From Bacteroides sp. (lineage in GTDB: Bacteria > Bacteroidota > Bacteroidia > Bacteroidales > Bacteroidaceae), in the NCBI GenBank assembly GCA_022648295.1, contig JALCME010000011.1:86156-150155 (forward strand): DNA of 64,000 nt, in the 5' to 3' direction. Below the pieces are notes generated by a model, which saw only the letters and a program-made list of their open reading frames with translations, was not told where the DNA came from and did not search any database. The position numbers were made by a program, and so were the translations under genes. Shown here piece after piece: positions 36,370-44,871 of the stretch. Positions within the stretch are counted from its first letter, which is position 1, and each line of letters begins with the position of its first letter.

Positions 36370-37248
36370 ATGAAAAAGTTAGCAATTCTGATTGTATGCG
36401 CAGCCGTAATGGCATCGTGTGATAGCTTTTCTGGTGGGAAAAAGGACCAGTTAAAAGCTGAAAATGATTCACTTTTAATGGAATTGACTCAGCGAAATGC
36501 TGAATTGGACGAGATGATGGGTACTTTCAATGATATATCCGAAGGTTTTCGCCAAATTAATGCAGCGGAAAGTCGTGTAGATCTGCAGCGTGGTGCAGTG
36601 ACGGAGGGATCTGTTGACGCCAAGCAGCAAATTACTCAGGACATTGAGTTTATCCGTAAACAAATGGATCAGAATAAAGAGCAGATTAGCAAATTGCAAG
36701 CCATGTTGAAGACGAGTAAGAATAACTCGGCTCAACTAAAAAAAGCAGTGGAAGCCCTGACCCAGGAATTGGCGGAGAAAGCTCAACGTATTGAAGAGCT
36801 ACAAGCTGAATTGGCTGCTAAGAATATCCGTATTCAGGAACTAGATGCAGCAGTAACAGGTTTGCAAGCAGACAAAGAAGCTCTTTCTGCAGAGAATGAA
36901 TCTAAAGCAGAGACAGTTGCTACGCAAGATAAAGCTCTGAATGCTGCATGGTTTGTATTTGGTACTAAAAAAGAACTGAAAGACCAGAAAATATTAACTG
37001 ATACCGGTTTGTTTAAAAAAGGTAAGGTCTTGAAAGATGGTGATGTAAATAAAGACTATTTCACTCAGGTTGATATTCGTACGACAAAGGAAATCAAACT
37101 GTATTCTAAAGACGCCACTCTTTTGACTAATCATCCTGCCGGTTCGTACACTTTGGATAAAGATGATAAGGGACAGTTAACCTTGAAGATATCTAATCCG
37201 AAGACATTCTGGAGTGTTTCTAAATATTTGGTTATTCAAGTGAAATAA
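36370..37248 (+). CDS. Coiled-coil lipoprotein of unknown function
   Basis: A 292-residue exported protein with lipobox VMASC (lipidated Cys near 17). A long coiled coil follows at about 25-195 with heptad-rich stretches such as KLQAMLKTSKNNSAQLKKA and AQRIEELQAELAAKNIRIQ. A compact C-terminal domain at about 200-292 begins AAWFVFGTKKELKDQKIL and ends SKYLVIQVK, a pattern I associate with a recurrent Bacteroidetes lipoprotein type without a known role. No acidic run directly after Cys, so periplasmic facing is more likely than surface display. It lies 35 bases after rsmI and before a strong terminator. Confidence 0.8.
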   Translation: MKKLAILIVCAAVMASCDSFSGGKKDQLKAENDSLLMELTQRNAELDEMMGTFNDISEGFRQINAAESRVDLQRGAVTEGSVDAKQQITQDIEFIRKQMDQNKEQISKLQAMLKTSKNNSAQLKKAVEALTQELAEKAQRIEELQAELAAKNIRIQELDAAVTGLQADKEALSAENESKAETVATQDKALNAAWFVFGTKKELKDQKILTDTGLFKKGKVLKDGDVNKDYFTQVDIRTTKEIKLYSKDATLLTNHPAGSYTLDKDDKGQLTLKISNPKTFWSVSKYLVIQVK

Positions 37249-37269
37249 TAATCATATAACTAACTATAG

Positions 37270-37307
37270 AAAAATGACAGGGCCAGATTAGCTCTGTCAT
37301 TTTTTTC
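37270..37307 (+). terminator. Intrinsic terminator after the coiled-coil lipoprotein gene
   Basis: AAAATGACAGGGC pairs with GCTCTGTCATTTT (one G-U) around a short loop and runs into seven T. It ends 10 bases before the next start codon. Confidence 0.9.
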
Positions 37308-37316
37308 TTTCTCCTT

Positions 37317-38009
37317 ATGAAATATAAAAACTTATTTTTCGATTTAGATGACACGCTTTGGGCTTTTTCTCTGAATGCCCGCGATACATTCGAGGAAATG
37401 TACCATAAATATGAGTATAATCGCTTTTTCCATTCCTTCTCCCATTTTTATGAGCTTTATCAACAACGTAATACTGAATTATGGAAAGAATATGAAAATG
37501 GTGGGGTGAGTAAAGAAGATTTAAATCGCCAACGTTTTCTTTATCCTTTAGAAGCGGTAGGAGCAGGCAATGCGAGTCTAGCGAAAAGTTTTTCCGACGA
37601 TTTCTTTTTAGTGATACCTACTAAAAGGAAATTAATGCCTCATGCACGTGAAGTTTTGACTTATCTATCTTCTAAATATCATCTTTACATTTTGTCCAAT
37701 GGGTTTAGGGAACTGCAATCTCATAAAATGCGTTCAGCTGGAATTGACGTTTTTTTCAAGAAAGTCATTTTATCAGATGATATTGGTATCTTGAAGCCTT
37801 GGCCGGAGATTTTTCATTTTGCTTTGTCTGCAACTCAGTCTGAATTGAAAGAATCGCTCATGATTGGAGATAGCTGGGACAATGATATTGTTGGGGCAAA
37901 TAGGGTAGGAATGCATCAAGTATTTTACAATGTGTCAGGGCGTAGTGATTTGTCTTTTCAACCGACTTATCTCATAAATAGTTTACAGGATTTATTAGGC
38001 TTTTTGTAG
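37317..38009 (+). CDS. YjjG-family HAD hydrolase (noncanonical pyrimidine nucleotidase type)
   Basis: A 230-residue phosphatase of the haloacid dehalogenase superfamily. Motif I is FFDLDDTLWAF (Asp nucleophile near residue 10), motif II is YILSNGFRELQSHKMRSAG, motif III Lys lies in ILKPWPEIFHFAL, and motif IV is MIGDSWDNDIVGANRVGM. This order and the C1-type helical cap at about 20-95 match the YjjG group, which dephosphorylates pyrimidine nucleoside monophosphates, including damaged ones. The exact substrate is inferred. The start codon follows directly after the upstream terminator, so the gene needs its own promoter or depends on read-through. Cytosolic. Confidence 0.9.
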   Translation: MKYKNLFFDLDDTLWAFSLNARDTFEEMYHKYEYNRFFHSFSHFYELYQQRNTELWKEYENGGVSKEDLNRQRFLYPLEAVGAGNASLAKSFSDDFFLVIPTKRKLMPHAREVLTYLSSKYHLYILSNGFRELQSHKMRSAGIDVFFKKVILSDDIGILKPWPEIFHFALSATQSELKESLMIGDSWDNDIVGANRVGMHQVFYNVSGRSDLSFQPTYLINSLQDLLGFL

Positions 38010-38146
38010 ATTTTATGTTAGCAGGAATACTTGATTGCATGCTTAGAAATAATTAAATTATATTAATATTTATTGTGGCCAAAAGGTTAATGTTCGTATT
38101 TGTTGATATGTTAGTTAAAGATGAATGAAGTTCCAGCCTTTACATG

Positions 38147-38190
38147 AAATTGCTCAAGAATATGTAAAGCATAAACTTGAGCAATTTTTA
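38147..38190. terminator. Hairpin between the HAD gene and the hflX remnant
   Basis: AAATTGCTCAAG and CTTGAGCAATTT form a perfect 12-bp stem with a 17-base loop, followed by TTTAATAA on the plus strand. It lies 138 bases after the HAD gene stop. Confidence 0.65.
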
Positions 38191-38597
38191 ATAAGCACAT
38201 AGCGTATTATACAGGTTTGTTGTATTTCCTTGTGTAGTATATTGACACCATATATTGCCTGTTAAAACTCTGTAAAGATCTAATACCGAAACAGTAGAGG
38301 CTTTTTCTGCAGGTACTAGAGTTTTGGCATTAGCAGTCTGTGCCCTCATGGCAAAAATATCAAGTATCAGAGAAGTACAGTCCAATATTCTTATTTTCAG
38401 TTCAGCTTCAATATTCTGAATTTGTTTGGCGGAAAGTTCATCATCAAAAAGAACCATATCAACCTCTCGTTCTTCCTCTTCTTCCTGCTTGATATCGGTT
38501 TTGTTTTTTTTTAACTTTCCCTTGCCAACATAAGTCTTAGAATTCGCGTTAATATAACTGTTTCTACCTGTATATCAGATATTACAAACTCTTTCAT
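38188..38597 (-). pseudogene. Degenerate 5' fragment of hflX, inverted relative to intact hflX
   Basis: From the minus-strand ATG at 38595-38597 to 38321 the sequence matches the start of the intact hflX (56729 onward) at roughly 88-90% by eye, beginning ATGAAAGAGTTTGTAATATC. About 121 bases corresponding to 56778-56899 are missing, which shifts the frame. Homology resumes at GCGAA(T/C)TC, includes a 28-base identical run around GATGATGAACTTTCCGCC, and ends abruptly at AAAAC (38321). The remaining frame of 89 codons ends in an unrelated tail (VSVLDLYRVLTGNIW...). A -7 box TATATTTG (38625-38632, minus) is preserved upstream, like that of intact hflX. The GTPase domain is entirely absent, so it cannot be functional. 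Confidence 0.88.
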
Positions 38598-39028
38598 GAA
38601 AATAATTTCTAATTTATATGGGAGCAAATATATATATAAAAAACCTGTTGGCGAAATTAAATTAGTCCATATTTAATCTGCTAATGAACAACAAGTATTA
38701 TTTATTATGAGTTTTAATTCTGTTTAAGATTTAACATTACTGCCTTGCTATTACGCATAAAGCTATTAACAATAAGCGAAATACACAAGAAAACACCTTT
38801 TGTACTTAAGCAAAAGGAAAAAAGGTGGAAGACTAACAATAGAATTGTTAATCTTTCACCTTTTTTATCTAGCGGGTATGAAAAGGTACTTTTTCAGCAC
38901 CATGATTTTGACGCACCCTCGTAATATTTCCAAACAGACGCTATTAAGTTAAATTAATATTTATAGCATCCTTTAAAAGGATATTTCTTACGAGCTCATC
39001 AAAGGTCCACTTCCTCTTTTAACTTATC
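38598..39028. other. Gene-free gap at the outer end of the left arm
   Basis: These 431 AT-rich bases contain the old hflX-type promoter box near 38625 and a bidirectional terminator at 38818-38866. I see no gene. Confidence 0.6.
38818..38866. terminator. Terminator of the left SusC/SusD operon
   Basis: AAAAAAGGTG and CACCTTTTTT, with internal ACTAACAAT/ATTGTTAAT pairing, form a long near-perfect hairpin flanked by A and T runs, so it can stop transcription in both directions. Confidence 0.8.
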
Positions 39029-39907
39029 TTAATCTGGATCAAAATAAACGAAGTTACTGGTTATAACACCGACAGATACACTATATCTACAATAAGCAGC
39101 TATAAAATTATTATCATAAAGCCGATTGTAATACAGATAACTCTCATCAGGGGTATAGGTGGCATAGTCAGTAACCGATACGGTGCCGTAAGTGCTATAA
39201 GTGTAAGGTGTGGCTACTGTGGGTATTGTAATCGTTGTATATTCTACACCCTCAGTAATTGTTACTAAACCATCATAATAATCACCGGATTCTATTGTGG
39301 GATCACCTTGTGTGTATATAAAGACGTGAGCCCCTTTGCCATAAGCATCTTTTATGCGGTAGATGGTCGGATCATCATCACGCCGTTGCAGCGTTAGCCC
39401 GGTTTTCCATGCCTGACCGGATCCTCCTGTAAGAAAACGGGCATAGAGCCTTCCCGTACAGATGTCGTTCCATTTATATCCATAAAAGGTGGTCTCTTGA
39501 GAAGTCAGCTCTCCATTCTTTCCTTCTGCTACGACGGTTATGGCATTATTCCCAAACAAATCTGTCACAATTATATCAGCGACTCCGTCGCTAAATGTCA
39601 CCTTAATACCCTTGCTGACCACATATTGGTTGTAACCGTCTTCTCCGTTAGAACTTATGTATGCTTCTTTTGCAGTTACCGTTTCTGCCAGATAATAGGC
39701 ATTTTCCACTTTGTTATTTGTAGCAATACGAATTCTTACATCACTGTCGGTACTATAATCTCCGTCACTGGAAGTAACAGGGTATTGATATACAGTCGCA
39801 GCCGGTTTTGAGTCATTGCCTATTGCTGTACCTTCGTCATCCGAACATGAAGAAATTGCGACGATGCCAAGCAGGGCAAGAAAATATGTAAATATACTTT
39901 TTTTCAT
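39029..39907 (-). CDS. Surface lipoprotein of the left (silent) SusC/SusD operon
   Basis: A 292-residue lipoprotein with lipobox AISSC (lipidated Cys near 21) followed directly by SDDEG. The acidic run is consistent with the Bacteroides surface export signal. The body is beta-rich (YQYPVTSSDGDYS..., ITEGVEYTTITIPTVATPY) with two repeated Tyr/Thr-rich halves. I do not recognise a domain. By position, third after susC and susD, it is a candidate substrate-binding or accessory surface protein. It shares no obvious sequence with the lipoproteins of the right arm, so the two arms carry different cargo. Stop is 163 bases before the bidirectional terminator. Confidence 0.8.
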   Translation of the reverse strand: MKKSIFTYFLALLGIVAISSCSDDEGTAIGNDSKPAATVYQYPVTSSDGDYSTDSDVRIRIATNNKVENAYYLAETVTAKEAYISSNGEDGYNQYVVSKGIKVTFSDGVADIIVTDLFGNNAITVVAEGKNGELTSQETTFYGYKWNDICTGRLYARFLTGGSGQAWKTGLTLQRRDDDPTIYRIKDAYGKGAHVFIYTQGDPTIESGDYYDGLVTITEGVEYTTITIPTVATPYTYSTYGTVSVTDYATYTPDESYLYYNRLYDNNFIAAYCRYSVSVGVITSNFVYFDPD

Positions 39908-39937
39908 AATTTTGTCTTTTTAATGGTTTTCCATTAT

Positions 39938-41632
39938 TTACCAATTGTACGCAGGAGAATCAGCACTCGGTTTAATCGGAGTGGGATTGTTTGTACAAGC
40001 CGTATTGTAGTTAGTTTCAGATTGCACAATACAGAGATCCATCCAGCTTGGATGAATATTTCCGGTATTAGACGTGTAGCCATCACTACCGTAGTTCCAT
40101 TGATATTTTTCTGGATGATTGGTGCCGACATAACTCCGTACTACGCCTTTGTCAAAGCGCTTGATGTCAAATGTGGCAAAACCTTCACCCCATAGCTCAA
40201 TGCGGCGTTGCCACCACACTTCATTTTGGAAAGCATTGGCACGATCATTTCCTGAACTGTATTTGTCTGTGTGAGTTCCATAAACGTATTGAGGATCCCG
40301 CGTTTGAGCGAATGCTGTTAACAACTGTATACCTCTGGATTCACTTTGCATTCCGGCTGCTTCTGCTTCAATAAGCTTCATCTCTTCTACACGCATAAGC
40401 GGTACGGCAACAGTAAAAGCAAGCTTTTGGTTGGTGTGTTCCCCGCCATTTGGTCTGAATTTAACTTCCAATCCTCCCAGTACTCCTGAAGATGTCGCTT
40501 CGGCTGTCGTGATAAGTCCTTGGGGGACGTCAGAGTAGTTAGAGAGTGCAGTGAGCTGATCTGCCGCGCTCATATCATCTATGGCAAAATCTATAAAGCT
40601 TTTCTTGCGGAAGTCCGTACTTGGAACGCTTTGGTAAAGATGATAGTCTATGCGATTGGGATAACCATAATTGGCGGCATAACCACATTCTGACGCACTC
40701 ACTTCAATGATCATCTGCGAACCCCAGCTACTGTCTCCATCATTATCAAGAATATTTTTATCGGTACTTTTAAAAGTCAGACCGAACATCCACGAGGAAT
40801 TAGGACTGTTAAATCCGGTAGTTCTGGAAGTAAACTGGCTTTCATTCATTACAGAATAACCATCTTGTGCTTCCTTTGCATACTTTTCTGCATTAGCCCA
40901 ATCTTCCATCGTCAGGTATGCGCGTGCTTTCAACCCATATACTACAGATAAATTGGGAGTGTAAACATCTTTACGCGTATAACCGGTCAGGTAGGTCTCT
41001 GCCTTATCCAGATCAGAGAGAATTTGTGTCCACATCACTTCGTTCGTAGCGCGCGGATTTGATGACAGGTCACTAAGAGCCGTTGTCTCCAATACGAGAG
41101 GTACAGTTTCGGCCGTTTTATCTATTGCATAAGTTTTCTGTGCAAACATCCGTGCCATATCCATATAGAACATTGCCCGCATGGCGTAAGCTATTCCGGC
41201 ACCCGACTTCTTGTCGTCAGCAGGTTCTTCTCCGGCGAGGGATATTACAGTGTTACAACTCTTGATCCAACCATAATAGTATGTCCAGGGTACTTGACAG
41301 TCTCTATATTGAGGGCCAAGTCCTGTTCCGCATCCATACCATGTTCCGTACCATCCTCCGTCTTCTGTTGCGATGTCTTGGCCCATCGCATCGCGCTGCA
41401 GGAAGAATGATGAATAACCGAAATCCCAGGGATAATTATCAGTGTCGCCATAAGTAAATGAACCCGCCAGCGAACTGGTAATTGCCGAAACAAAATTGTC
41501 AAATGATCCGGGAGCATTGGCTGCCTGCGCTGCCGTAACAGTGTCTGATTGCGGATCAATCTCCTTTATGCAACTTGTTGTAACTGCAATTCCGAACATT
41601 GCAGTTATGAATATTTTTATTATACTTTTCAT
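39938..41632 (-). CDS. SusD/RagB-family lipoprotein of the left operon
   Basis: A 564-residue outer-membrane lipoprotein, partner of the left SusC. Lipobox AVTTSC places the lipidated Cys at about 21, followed by IKEID. The SusD helical scaffold shows in AYAMRAMFYMDMARMFAQ and VYGLKARAYLTMEDWANAEKYA, with the C-terminal RVEEMKLIEAEA and WWQRRIELWGEGFATFDIKRF motifs of the RagB/SusD family. It lies 23 bases downstream of the left susC and 30 before the lipoprotein gene. In the present DNA orientation no promoter is attached to this operon, so the protein should be little expressed. Confidence 0.93.
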   Translation of the reverse strand: MKSIIKIFITAMFGIAVTTSCIKEIDPQSDTVTAAQAANAPGSFDNFVSAITSSLAGSFTYGDTDNYPWDFGYSSFFLQRDAMGQDIATEDGGWYGTWYGCGTGLGPQYRDCQVPWTYYYGWIKSCNTVISLAGEEPADDKKSGAGIAYAMRAMFYMDMARMFAQKTYAIDKTAETVPLVLETTALSDLSSNPRATNEVMWTQILSDLDKAETYLTGYTRKDVYTPNLSVVYGLKARAYLTMEDWANAEKYAKEAQDGYSVMNESQFTSRTTGFNSPNSSWMFGLTFKSTDKNILDNDGDSSWGSQMIIEVSASECGYAANYGYPNRIDYHLYQSVPSTDFRKKSFIDFAIDDMSAADQLTALSNYSDVPQGLITTAEATSSGVLGGLEVKFRPNGGEHTNQKLAFTVAVPLMRVEEMKLIEAEAAGMQSESRGIQLLTAFAQTRDPQYVYGTHTDKYSSGNDRANAFQNEVWWQRRIELWGEGFATFDIKRFDKGVVRSYVGTNHPEKYQWNYGSDGYTSNTGNIHPSWMDLCIVQSETNYNTACTNNPTPIKPSADSPAYNW

Positions 41633-41655
41633 ATCATTAATACCTTTCTCTTTAA

Positions 41656-44637
41656 TTAGAATGTCAACTGAATACCACCCATGACTGTACGTACCGGTGA
41701 ATATACATTTACGGACTTATTTTCTCCGTAAGCATAACGTGGGTCTAATCCTCTGCGTGCAGACCAGAAGGCAAGATTTTCTCCACTGGCATACACGCGA
41801 AGCTTATTGATGCCAAGATTGGAAAGAATGCGTTGGGGCAAACTATAGCCTACAGTGAAAGACTGGAAGTTAAGATAACCTGCATTTGTCAACCAGCGGC
41901 TGGAAGATGCTGTAGTATATTGATCTCCATATTGGAAACGTGGAATTGAGCTTGATGTATTGTTCTGTGTCCAGGATTTCAGAACATCTTCATGAAGGGC
42001 ACTACCTGCATCGGATGCAGAAGCATTATTTGACATCAGTGCCTGATATTGATTATCATAAATATGTCCTCCAATCTGGTAATCAAATGTCAGTGAAAAA
42101 TCGAAACCATACGCATAGAATGTCGTCCCAAAACCTCCAAATGCATCCGGAAGGCTGTTCCCCTGTTCATATTTGGTTGCGTTATTTGGATTGGTTGTGG
42201 TGTATGAATGATTCTTTCCCGGACGATTGGTTGCTCCTGCTAAATCAGAATCTACCCAATAAGTGGCCTCGCCTTGTGCATTGACTCCTGCATATTCGGC
42301 AAGAAAATAATCATAGAGGTGTCCGCCTACTTTATACCATTTGCTGCTTGCCGTAAAACCTCCCAATGTGGTGACTTTTGATGCGGGGAGTTTTAGTATT
42401 TTATCCGAATTGTGCGAAATGTTGAACTGGAGGCTCCAGTCAATGTCTTTTGTATGGATTACAGAGCCTTGTAGGCTTAGCTCGACTCCTGAATTTCGAA
42501 TATCGCCAATATTGCCGTAATATCCTCTTGAACCTGCCGATTCAGGTATAGATAACCAAAAAAGCAAGTCGGTTGTTTTTTTAGTGTAATAATCTACATT
42601 TCCCGACAGACGGTTTTTAAACAGATTGAATTCGACACCTGCATTGAAATTAGTGGTAGTCTCCCAAGTAATATCCGGATTACCCATACGTGAGAATGAG
42701 GCCGACATCTGGGAAGTGGATGCAGGAGTCAAAGAATAAAGATCCGTATAGGCCCAATTACCTATATTGTCATTACCTTGTTGTCCGATGGACAGCTTGA
42801 GTTTCAGCTGATCAATCCAGTTTGCTTGAAAAAAGTCTTCTTTATTAATAAGCCATGCGCCACCTACAGACCAGAAATTACCCCAGCGATTCGCTTTTGC
42901 AAAGCGTGAGGAGGCATCACGACGATAAGATGCCGAAGCGAAATATTTCTCGGCATAATTATATCGCAAGTTGCCGAAATAGCCTTCTACGTTATATTCA
43001 GTTGTATATGAACTTGCACTTAGCTGATCATTGGCAGCAGCATCAATTTCTTTAACGTCTGGGGTAAACAGACCCTGACCATAGGCATACAAATAGGTCG
43101 TTTTTGTATCATAATATTCGTGACCTACCATTGCGTTTACATTGTGCTGGCCAAAAGTATTGAAATAGGTAAGAGTTTGTGTATGGTTTTGACGCAATAC
43201 ATCAGTCTGTGATTTCGAAATTTGTCCGTTCACCGAAACTTTGGACCCATATAATGCATTTTCGTAATCGGAAGCGTTAGTATGTCCCCAATTTACCGTG
43301 CTTGTAGCATTAAATGTCAAGAACTTCGTAAAGTTGAGATCCAATGTAAAGGTGCCGTTAAGCTGACTGCCTTTAGATGTCACATCATTGTATCGATTGG
43401 AACCGAGTGGATTACCTGTGGCTAAAAAAGTACGCGTTAATCCTGGGTAATTACTTGCAGCCACGCCATAGTCATATTGTGGATTGCCATTCGCATCGGT
43501 ACGTATTTTAGGATTCCCGTTTTCATCCAACACACGTACATAAATGGGGTATATCGGTGCAATTCTTGATGTATAATACATCAAGTTGCTCGAACTGAGG
43601 GATGTATCCAAATTAGGATTCGAATCTGTAGTTGAATTTACATAGCCGATATTTGCACCCAGTTTAGCCCATTTCTTTACCTGGTAGTCGGCCTTAACAC
43701 GTGCCGATAAACGCTTATAACCTGAATACTCAATAATACCGTTTTCGTCTAAATACCCTAAACTTGCGTAAAAAGAGCCTTTATCAGTAGCCCCGTTCAT
43801 GCTGACGTTATATTCTTGTCGGAAAGACGTGCTATATGCGGCATCTCTCCAGTTATCCGCTGTCAGATAGTAAGTTTCTCCATTGGCTGCATAGCTACGG
43901 CCAAGAGTCGCACTAGAATTTAATTTCCCATCTGTACCGATTAGTTGCTGACCATTCGGTACGGTATAAATATTGTATGCCAAATGTTGCAGCATTGTGG
44001 CATTGGCGTTGACGTTGGCATTGGTTACACTTTGACCTTGACCGTAATAATAATAGTTGTAATATTCTCCGTAAACGGTCTCATAATATTTTCCCGGATC
44101 ATTGATTGTTTTGTAATCCTGTACAGAGCGGCTGTTTCCTCCATATTTCACGTCCACATTGATCTGCGCTTTCTTGTTTTTCCCTGTTTTGGTTGTGACA
44201 AGGATTACCCCAGAAGCTCCTCGTGCACCATAAAGAGCGGCAGAAGCTGCATCTTTCAATATGGTCACCGATTCAATATCTCCTTGCGGAATATTACTCA
44301 ACGATGCGCTGTAAGGTGCACCGTCCACAATAATAAGTGGATCAGTCCCTGCGTACATTGACGAAACGCCACGAATGTTAATGCTACCCTGACCTGCACC
44401 GGGGGCGCCTGACGAACCGCGTAATTGAAGTCCCGGAGTAGTACCTACCAATGCGTCTATCACATTTGTAGTTACTTTTTTGGAAAGTTCTTCACTATTA
44501 ATAACTGTTGCTGAACCGGTAAAAGCACTTTTTTTCTGTGTTCCAAAAGCAACAACCATTACTTCATCAAGCATTTCAGTATTAGCCCCCAATGTAACTT
44601 TCATATAGGGCTTTATCGTTATTTCCTGCGTTTTCAT
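41656..44637 (-). CDS. SusC-family importer, silent cassette lacking its first 67 codons
   Basis: Frame of 993 codons encoding plug and barrel of a SusC-type importer: DEVMVVAFGTQKKSAF at the TonB/plug junction, LRGSSGAPGAGQGSINIRG, ILKDAASAALYGARGASG, and a barrel ending GGIQLTF. It has no signal peptide and only the last part of the CarboxypepD_reg-like domain. The homologous frame reads upstream through SSAKTLQVSYIG to 44673, where homology to the right susC stops at AGTTCTGCG; two codons further is an in-frame TAG. The Met at 44637 is therefore internal. Joining it to codons 1-67 of the right susC by inversion would give an in-frame protein of about 1072 residues. It heads the left operon. 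Confidence 0.9.
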   Translation of the reverse strand: MKTQEITIKPYMKVTLGANTEMLDEVMVVAFGTQKKSAFTGSATVINSEELSKKVTTNVIDALVGTTPGLQLRGSSGAPGAGQGSINIRGVSSMYAGTDPLIIVDGAPYSASLSNIPQGDIESVTILKDAASAALYGARGASGVILVTTKTGKNKKAQINVDVKYGGNSRSVQDYKTINDPGKYYETVYGEYYNYYYYGQGQSVTNANVNANATMLQHLAYNIYTVPNGQQLIGTDGKLNSSATLGRSYAANGETYYLTADNWRDAAYSTSFRQEYNVSMNGATDKGSFYASLGYLDENGIIEYSGYKRLSARVKADYQVKKWAKLGANIGYVNSTTDSNPNLDTSLSSSNLMYYTSRIAPIYPIYVRVLDENGNPKIRTDANGNPQYDYGVAASNYPGLTRTFLATGNPLGSNRYNDVTSKGSQLNGTFTLDLNFTKFLTFNATSTVNWGHTNASDYENALYGSKVSVNGQISKSQTDVLRQNHTQTLTYFNTFGQHNVNAMVGHEYYDTKTTYLYAYGQGLFTPDVKEIDAAANDQLSASSYTTEYNVEGYFGNLRYNYAEKYFASASYRRDASSRFAKANRWGNFWSVGGAWLINKEDFFQANWIDQLKLKLSIGQQGNDNIGNWAYTDLYSLTPASTSQMSASFSRMGNPDITWETTTNFNAGVEFNLFKNRLSGNVDYYTKKTTDLLFWLSIPESAGSRGYYGNIGDIRNSGVELSLQGSVIHTKDIDWSLQFNISHNSDKILKLPASKVTTLGGFTASSKWYKVGGHLYDYFLAEYAGVNAQGEATYWVDSDLAGATNRPGKNHSYTTTNPNNATKYEQGNSLPDAFGGFGTTFYAYGFDFSLTFDYQIGGHIYDNQYQALMSNNASASDAGSALHEDVLKSWTQNNTSSSIPRFQYGDQYTTASSSRWLTNAGYLNFQSFTVGYSLPQRILSNLGINKLRVYASGENLAFWSARRGLDPRYAYGENKSVNVYSPVRTVMGGIQLTF

Positions 44638-44658
44638 ACCAATATAAGAAACCTGCAG

Positions 44659-44673
44659 AGTTTTCGCAGAACT
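44659..44673 (-). repeat. Left inverted repeat / putative recombination site
   Basis: Minus-strand AGTTCTGCGAAAACT, identical to the plus-strand copy at 46692-46706. Homology continues outward with single mismatches for about 33 bases (TGCAG, TTTCTTAT, TTGGTATG, AAACGCA). TCTGC and GCAGG/GCAGA arms around GAAAACT give the dyad expected of a tyrosine recombinase site. Confidence 0.85.
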
Positions 44674-44744
44674 ATGCTATAATAATATTAATATAAGAAA
44701 TATTTATCTGTTGACAATCGATAGCTGCACTTCTTTTTACGACA

Positions 44745-44772
44745 AATATTTGCTTGCTTACAAGCAAATATT
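44745..44772. terminator. Hairpin after the recombinase gene, inside the invertible segment
   Basis: AATATTTGCTTG and CAAGCAAATATT form a perfect 12-bp stem with a 4-base loop. It lies between the recombinase stop and the left repeat, so it may keep recombinase transcripts from entering the silent susC. There is no strong U run. Confidence 0.55.
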
Positions 44773-44871
44773 GCGTAAATAATGCTACTCCAGTTAACTA
44801 TTGCTAAATTATGTTATGATAGCAGCACGTTAAAGACTGTACTATTTCTATAAAGTGTTGTAGTCAACATC

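Noticed and set aside
38188..38597. Functional small HflX-like protein
   Set aside because: Only part of the N-terminal domain remains, frameshifted by an internal deletion, with no GTPase motifs.
44635..44637. Met codon as the true start of the left SusC
   Set aside because: Homology to the right SusC continues upstream of it to 44673, and a protein starting here would have no signal peptide.
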